Part shown: piece after piece, positions 58,284-64,000 of the stretch | How the letters are laid out: every line of letters starts with the position of its first letter | Position numbering within the stretch: position 1 is the stretch's first letter | NCBI RefSeq assembly: GCF_030272615.1 | Contig: NC_081411.1 | Span: 180,258,977 to 180,322,976 of the forward strand | Reading direction: 5' to 3' | DNA: 64,000 bases | From: Cryptomeria japonica | Taxonomy: Eukaryota > Streptophyta > Pinopsida > Cupressales > Cupressaceae | Program-made: the position numbers and the translations under genes | The notes under the pieces: generated by a model | The model's input: only the letters and a program-made list of their open reading frames with translations | The model's database searches: none | Told to the model about the DNA's origin: nothing

Positions 58284-58560
58284 TCATATAAACACTTGTA
58301 CTTTACATTTGTTTATTCATCTACATTCATTTTAATATCATCATATAAACACTTGTACTTTACATTTGTTTATTCATCTACATTCATTTTAAATATTATC
58401 ATATAAACACTTGTACTTTACATTTGTTTATTCATCTACATTCATTTTAAATATTATCATATAAACACTTGTATCTTACATTTGTTTATTCATCTACATT
58501 CATATCATCATATAAACACTTGTACTTTACATTTGTTTATCCATATGCATTTATCATATA
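58284..58560. repeat. 58-bp tandem repeat
   Basis: Five copies start at 58284, 58341, 58399, 58457 and 58508, sharing TCATATAAACACTTGTA and TTACATTTGTTTATTCAT. Not expanded in B-prime, so it arose after the two elements separated. Confidence 0.85.
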
Positions 58561-59819
58561 AACATTTTGCACTTAAAACATTTTGTTTATCCATATTACA
58601 TTCATCTAAACACACATCTAAATGCATATCCATACATAAAATCATTCATCTAACCATTGCATTAACATTATCTCATCATTGCATCACAAAAGGAAACATC
58701 AAAATCCTGTTCATACATCAATGCATAGGTATACATCATCAACATGACATTCTATACATAAATCATCATACAAACATAAATCATCAACATATCATCCTGC
58801 ATTCATATGTTAGTATCTCACATCATAAATCATCGTAAAAACATGCATAAAAGAAACATCTCATCAAAAATGCATACATGTACATATACATCTAAGCAAT
58901 AAATCATCAACTTGCATAAAACATCCATACATCATCACATGCATATCATCACAATATGGGATCTCCTCATATATATCAACTCATATATCAGAGTACAATG
59001 AAGTCTACAAAATCGGCTGCCAAGAGCCATCCAAGATACAGTCCACAAATAGACAAAGATACAATACATAGATGCAAAAATGCTCTCTCAAATGCCGCTC
59101 TGGCCAGATGCTGTACCTGCTCCACCCCTACCTACTCCACCACTGGTACCTGCACCCCCTGATCCATCTCTCCATGGAGGCCTCATCGAACCCCCACTCC
59201 CTCCTGCATCTCCTGATCTATCCCGCCTCAAAGGACCCATCACTCCCCCACTGCTCTGCATCCGCTGTGATCGCTCGGATCTCGACTGCCACATCTGGGT
59301 ATAACTAAGAGCTCGCTGACTGAATGGCACCACCTGCTCATATAACCCCCGCCAGTACTCTATCTCAGCCTGCGCTCGCCCAAACTGCCTCATAGTCTCC
59401 CTTGACGGCCCCTGTGCTCCCGCTCGGACTCTCTCCTGCAGCTCCGCCAATCTCTCCACAGCCGTATCTCTCTCCCGTAGCACTACTGTCAGCTCTGCCT
59501 CTCGTGCAAAAAGCTGCACATCCCTAGCTGCTACCTCCGCCTCCAATCTCTCCACCCGGGTCTGCAAATAACCGATCATGTGATCCCGCAGATCCCCAGT
59601 AGCTCCCTCCCCCATGGCCATGGCTGCACCTGTATCTCCCCCTGCACCTGTATCACCCCCTCCACTAGGTCCCTCCCCTGCACCACCCTCTCCTGCACCT
59701 ATATCCATAGGGATCTCTCTCTCCATCCCCCTCCCACTCAGCTGTACTCCTCCCTGCATCAAAGGACCCTGTGATATCTGCAGCGGTAATCCCCCTCTCC
59801 CTCTCCGCTGTCTCAGCAT

Positions 59820-59930
59820 CCCCATCCCTCCTCCACCTCCTCCTCCTCCACCACCTCCTCCACCTCCCCCTCCTCCTCCTCCACCTCCTCCCTCTCCTCC
59901 TCCTTGGCCTCCTCCTCTCCGTCCTCGTCC
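59820..59930 (-). repeat. Glycine-codon tract in PMD gene
   Basis: Run of CCT/CCA/CCC on the plus strand (GGA/GGT/GGG on the minus strand) encoding about 30 nearly consecutive glycines between the PMD and the coiled coil. B-prime has a shorter tract (14883-14940). The proline-rich frames read in the other direction are its shadow. Confidence 0.85.
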
Positions 59931-61374
59931 CCTCTCATCCTCAAACGATGGGATCGGCTCCGCTGGATCTGATATCCGTAGAATCGGGTGCGCCGCCCGA
60001 TACTGTGTGTACTCTGCTGTAACCCCTGCATCCACGACCCTCGGTCGTAAATCCCATGGCCTCGCTTGCAGTGTCCGGAACTCTGCTAGTGCCTGATCAT
60101 ACGGTAGCACTGGACCCCATGCATACCGCTCTCGAATAACTCGCGCATACTCTCCCGATCCGCTCGGCAGTCCCTGCTGCCATCCAAACTACCTCATAAC
60201 CCGTCCTAGCACCTGTCTCTCCACATGATACGAGGTCCTCCCAATGAGGAATCGGGTCATAAAGCAATAAGGTAGTGCCTCAGCATCATCATCCCATGGC
60301 TCACACTCCAAGTATGGCCGCCAGATCACTGCATCCAAATCATCCAATGCTCACCGCCACCACTCTAACTTCCCCAAGTGGGGCTGACTCATCATACCAC
60401 TATACATGAACATATAGGGCTGGTCTACGGCTCGGAATCTCAGACTCATTGGTCGAGTCACTGGTAAGTGCTCCCATGCCCACACATGCAGCAGCGTCAT
60501 ACCCACTACTAGAGACCCCCGCCCTCTGTATACTACCTCGTGCAACTCCTGGTACATGTGCGCTAGCACGCACGGCCCCCAGGCATATCGGGTCCCCTCT
60601 GTCACCATCATCTCTATCACCTGTCTCCATCTGACCGCCAATCCATGTGACCGCCTGTCTGGACACAGAAGTCCTCCCACGATCCCTGACAAAACTGCTG
60701 GAAGGGGCTCATATAGTGCCGCTATATCCTCCCAGGCAATCGAGCCATCATCAATGAATACGTCCTCATCAAAAATCCTCTGACAAGACACTGTCCCCCA
60801 GGATCGATCATACATGACCAGCTCTCCCCGAATCGGAATCCGAAGGATACGCCACACGTCCTCCAATGTCACCGTCATCTCGCCCTGAGCCAGATGGAAC
60901 GTGCACGTCTCACTGTGCTATCGCTCTGCCAATGCTGTGATCAGGCCGTGATTCATCCGAATCACGGGCATATGCATAACCTCATAGAGCCCAGTCGCCG
61001 CAATACAATCTATCTCGATCTGAGTCAAACGATCTCGCAACCCTTGTGTTGCGGGGGTGGCGCTCGCGTAACTGCAACACGCGCAGATCCTCCTGCACAT
61101 AGACATTCATCAAACCACCATCAGTTGTTTTGTTATCAAACTTTCTTAAGTTTAAACCTAGACTATCATCAGATTCTTTGATCAAGTATCTTCGGGTCTC
61201 AACAGGTAAGCAATCATAGCCGCCTAGACTTCACCAAGCATTTATCCTAATAAATGACCTAAGTCTCATCGGGCTGCTATGGTTCAAAGCAACTCCCACT
61301 TCACCTCATCATCCATCAATCGCTCGGCATCAAAAGATTTGTTTTGTCCAAAACTGGGGCATCTTGTTATCCTA

Positions 61375-61740
61375 AGGCAAAAGCGCTATTTCATCTACAA
61401 TAGCGCTCATTCTGAACAATAGCGCTACAAAAACATCAATAGCGCTCAAACAACCCTACAATAGCGCTACAAAAACAAACGCGCTAAAACAACTCTACAA
61501 TAGCGCTACAAAAACAAACGCGCTAAAACAACTCTACAATAGCGCTATAACGATTCAATAGCGCTCAATTGCCTATATCGCAGCGCTAATTTATCAAAAG
61601 CGCTAAAACTTGCCTACAAAAGCGCTAAACACATGCAAACGCGCTAAAACTAGCCTACAAAAGCGCCATTGCGGCACAATAGCGCTAATTCCCGGAGCAA
61701 AAGCGCTAAAAACCTAGTTCCAACGCTCTTGCTCCGACTT
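61375..61740 (-). repeat. AGCGCTWTTG array in antisense-gene intron, element B
   Basis: About 20 copies, read as AGCGCTATTG, AGCGCTTTTG or GCGCGTTTG on the minus strand (CAATAGCGCT on the plus strand), plus a 39-bp local duplication near 61463-61545. All are sense relative to the antisense gene, and the array is confined to its candidate intron (61803-61093). Confidence 0.88.
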
Positions 61741-61974
61741 GACTTGGACTCAGCTAAAAACATACCCAAAATGCATAAAAATGGAGTTTTCGAATTTGCG
61801 TACTGCTGGTCCATAGTCGGCTGGGCGCTGGTATCGGCGAACTCGCTCGAATCGGTGCTCGGTGATCGGAAACGGCATCGTCGCTCCTCCTTGCTCCTCC
61901 AAATGTCACTGTCAGAGCTATAGTTTTCAACTAGTCGCGGTCACAAATGATCCTATTTTCACCCCTTTCACCCC

Positions 61975-61981
61975 ATTTATA
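61975..61981 (-). promoter_or_regulatory. TATA box of antisense PMD gene, element B
   Basis: On the minus strand TATAAAT is followed by GGGGTGAAAGGGGTGAAAA, about 97 bases before the ATG at 61878. It is conserved in B-prime (12835-12841). Confidence 0.65.
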
Positions 61982-62137
61982 CCCCCTGTCGTCACCGTAA
62001 CTTCGCCCCGCTCATCGCCGTGGTCCCTGTGCACTTCCCGAGCCTCCCATTTCTCCCTGTTTCCCCCGATTTCTTCTATTTTTCACCAGTATTCCTAACT
62101 TCTTCTCTTCTATCACCCTGCCAATTTTCATTCTTTT

Positions 62138-62183
62138 TCGAGAGATCGTCCGATTTTTCGAAATTTTTCGGCCCATCTCTCGA
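62138..62183. other. Conserved hairpin near polypurine tract, element B
   Basis: TCGAGAGAT pairs with ATCTCTCGA across a GTCCGA / TCGGCC inner stem and an A/T loop. Counterpart of 12633-12678. Confidence 0.7.
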
Positions 62184-62278
62184 GGGGGCATACCACCCAT
62201 TAAAATTTACATTTTATGGGGCATTTCTTCACACCAATTTTTCTTTCTTTGAAACGATGCGATAAACTGCACCGTCTC

Positions 62279-62291
62279 AAAGAGGGGCAAA
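62279..62291 (+). promoter_or_regulatory. Polypurine tract of element B
   Basis: AAAGAGGGGCAAA immediately before the 3' LTR, identical to the B-prime tract. Confidence 0.85.
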
Positions 62292-63677
62292 TGTAGTCAC
62301 ACAAATCTGTCCAGCTTAATTAAATAAATATTCGCTATTTATTTGGTTAAAAATCCACTAGCCATCAATTAATTAAATTAATATTTAATTAATTCATCCC
62401 CAAACATTCTTCTATTAATTAAATAAATTATTCAATTTATTTTAATTAATTCATTAAAATCAAATTCCTATTAATTAAATAAATAAATCAATTTATTTAA
62501 TTAAATCCCCTTTTCCTCTTTTAAATAAATTAAATAAAACATTTATTTAAATCATTATCCCCACCCCACTTGCATTTTCCTACAAATGCAACTTGCACAC
62601 ATATTTGAAATAAATGAATTTTTATTTTAAATAAAATCCTATTTTCCCTCACCCACCAAATCCACTTGCAAAAATCTAATCCCCTTCTAGATTCTTCTAA
62701 CCCCTTCCCAATTAGCCTAATCCACCTCCTAAATATTGTCACATTCCTAAGCAAAATGGAGTCACTTCTCAAAGACCCCAAAGTCTTTGATAACCATTTA
62801 AGGCTTCCAACTTTCAACCACTTAATTCCCCAGAGTCTCCAATAACCATTAATGGTTAATTCAACTCTCCCACATGGTTAAAACATTTGTTTTGACTCAA
62901 CCTCTATCCAACCCAAGGGTCTCATCAAGACATTAATGCTTTGACCATGATTATCTCTTAATCATTTGCACAAAGGTTTATCCTTGGATTAATTCCTAAA
63001 TCAGTGGGTAATCCTAATTTAGGCTTGACTCTTAGCCTTTAGATAACCATGAGGTCTTCTCAGGCCTTTAATGCCTCCAACCTCTTCTTTCAACCCAACC
63101 CTATGTTGACATTTGTCACCATTTCATTGGTGCAAATTGTGCACATGGATTCCCAACTTTCAAGCTTGACCCTTGATTAAACCATTCAATCCTGGCCATC
63201 CATTGCTCCATTTTCCCTATAAATAGAGCCCATTCCTTCATAATCCAGATCCTGAAAACTTGTATGCATTTAGACTATAGCCATTTTAGAGAGCATTTAG
63301 CATAGCATAACTAAATATTGTCTTTTTGGTTAGAACACATCATTTTAGCATAAAAATAGCTTTTCATTTCATGTTTGGAGCTATACTACAATCTCAATCC
63401 TCCATAAGCATCCATAGTGCAAAAAGCTGCTGAGAGCTACACTATTTTGGAACTTGGAGAGGAGAGGAACAAGAGAGAAGGAGCTAATATCATGCTATGG
63501 GATAGTTGGAGATATCTCATTGTTTTACTTCTTTAGTTAGATTCATTAGCATGTGTTTTTAGTATCTCTCTTGGAATGCCTTCGTATGTTTTGGTTTTAG
63601 ATTGATTAACTCTAACATCTTGTGTGTTTTGTGTTGTTTAATCTTGAACTAACATTGTGCCATTTAGGAGGGCATCA
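62292..63677 (+). mobile_element. Element B 3' LTR
   Basis: 1386 bp, five visible differences from the 5' LTR. Palindrome TAACCATTAATGGTTA at 62843-62858. TATA box at 63218-63225. Flanked on the right by the target duplication ATATG. Confidence 0.95.
63218..63225 (+). promoter_or_regulatory. TATA box of element B 3' LTR
   Basis: TATAAATA as in the 5' LTR. It would read out into LTR F and beyond. Confidence 0.7.
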
Positions 63678-63682
63678 ATATG

Positions 63683-64000
63683 TATAAATAAATGTAACAC
63701 TCATGTGAGAGAGGTATCTTATGTGTGCAAATAATGTATTAATCTTTTGAAGGTAGAGTGGAAGTGTGAGAAGCTAAAGTTATATGTGCTTAACCGAAAC
63801 TGTAACCAGGCATGAGGAGATGCTATTCTATTAGTTCATGTTCTTTTGGATGTAACTGAATATGTTTGTAAGGTAATGAGCCTTCCCAGGCTTGTAGCTC
63901 TTTGTTGTTTTTGAGAAGTGAGCTCTAAGTAGTGTGCCTGAATGCATGTGCATTCCCTGTGTAATATTTATATACTTCTAATAGGGTATATTTATATTGT
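63683..64000 (+). mobile_element. LTR F, right part, continues beyond window
   Basis: Resumes LTR F after the target duplication of element B. Contains the GTAGCTCTTTGTTGTTTTTG and TGTGCCTGAATGCATGTGCA blocks, which I associate with the R/U5 half of plant copia LTRs. No CA end is reached before the window ends. Confidence 0.55.

Larger units (their letters stand above)
56182..59087. other. AT-rich spacer between pol and antisense gene, element B
   Basis: About 2.9 kb without a credible gene. It contains a conserved block at about 56950-57450 (shared with 16985-17400 of B-prime) and two tandem arrays listed separately. The convergent transcripts of pol and the PMD gene would both end here. 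Confidence 0.6.
59088..61878 (-). pseudogene. Antisense plant-mobile-domain gene of element B
   Basis: Opposite in direction to gag-pol. Exon 1 is 61878-61804 (25 codons), the candidate intron 61803-61093 (GTACGC to TGTGCAG), exon 2 61092-59088, and about 690 codons in total. The plant mobile domain has EIDCIAATGLYEVMHMPVIR, NHGLITALAER, TFHLAQGEMTVTLEDVWRIL, WGPCVLAHMYQELH and LLHVWAWEHLPV. A glycine-rich tract follows (about 59820-59930), then a long coiled coil (YLQTRVERLEAEVAARDVQL and onward). TATA box at 61975-61981. Lesions: a 1-base insertion near 61055 and stops at 60918 (TAG), 60351 (TGA) and 60189 (TAG). The stops are the kind produced by C-to-T change. Lesions differ from B-prime, so the ancestor was intact. 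Known PMD proteins (Pfam PF10536; MAIN, MAIL1) are nuclear and linked to silencing and development. The role here is unknown. Confidence 0.8.
44782..63677 (+). mobile_element. Element B: complete young Tat-like Ty3/gypsy retrotransposon with antisense PMD gene
   Basis: 18,896 bp with two 1386-bp LTRs that differ at only five sites by eye count (all transitions), and a perfect target duplication ATATG (44777-44781 and 63678-63682). Internal order: PBS, candidate leader intron, small ORF, gag, TGA, pol (5.7 kb open), AT-rich spacer, antisense plant-mobile-domain gene, its TATA box, hairpin, polypurine tract. The dual RNase H and the size place it in the Tat group. Pol is fully open, but gag has two premature stops. 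Confidence 0.95.

Noticed and set aside
59614-60096. Proline-rich frames on the plus strand (also 14695-15123 on the minus strand of B-prime)
   Set aside because: They are the reverse-strand shadow of the glycine-rich tract in the antisense PMD gene. Only the minus-strand frame in B has recognisable domains.

Overview
This is plant nuclear DNA made almost entirely of nested LTR retrotransposons. No intact host gene is visible. The very long Ty3/gypsy elements of the Tat type (about 18-19 kb), the copia-type elements nested in one another, the AT-rich LTRs and the many C-to-T-type stops suggest a seed plant with a large, heavily methylated genome. A gymnosperm is plausible, but the sequence alone does not prove it.

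Layout. 1-5220: two tandem units of about 1.1 kb plus a partial third. Each contains a palindrome made of fragments of a DRM-type (domains rearranged) de novo cytosine DNA methyltransferase gene. They are followed by a long inverted repeat (3143-4940) whose spacer holds a larger DRM catalytic fragment. 5221-11059: 5' part of a minus-strand Tat-like element (element A: gag, protease, G-patch, long leader, PBS, tip of the LTR). 11060-29345: a second minus-strand Tat-like element (B-prime), nearly full length but decayed and missing the outer tip of its 5' LTR. 29346-30421: gag scrap of another gypsy element (E). 30422-43953: a minus-strand LTR element (D) whose only visible product is an unrecognised coiled-coil protein. 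D is broken by a complete copia element (C, 32489-41214, TSD TTCTC), by a solo LTR of the C family (41780-42849, TSD GATAT) and by another LTR (F) that starts at 43954. C's own 3' LTR is split by a solo LTR related to the B family (32546-34201, TSD GATAT). 44782-63677: a young, complete plus-strand Tat-like element (B, TSD ATATG) inserted in LTR F, which resumes at 63683 and runs off the window.

Element B and its older sister B-prime share one unusual plan: LTR, PBS, a candidate leader intron, a small ORF upstream of gag, gag, a single in-frame TGA, then pol (protease, G-patch, RT, RNase H, second archaeal-type RNase H, integrase). After pol comes an antisense gene with its own TATA box and a candidate intron. 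It encodes a plant mobile domain (PMD) protein with a glycine-rich linker and a coiled coil. Both candidate introns are filled with a short repeat built on AGCGCT (consensus AGCGCTWTTG), in the sense orientation of each transcript. Element A carries a different CpG palindrome, TCGTACGA, scattered through its leader. These intron-confined arrays, the antisense PMD gene and the DRM inverted repeats are the most interesting signals in the window.
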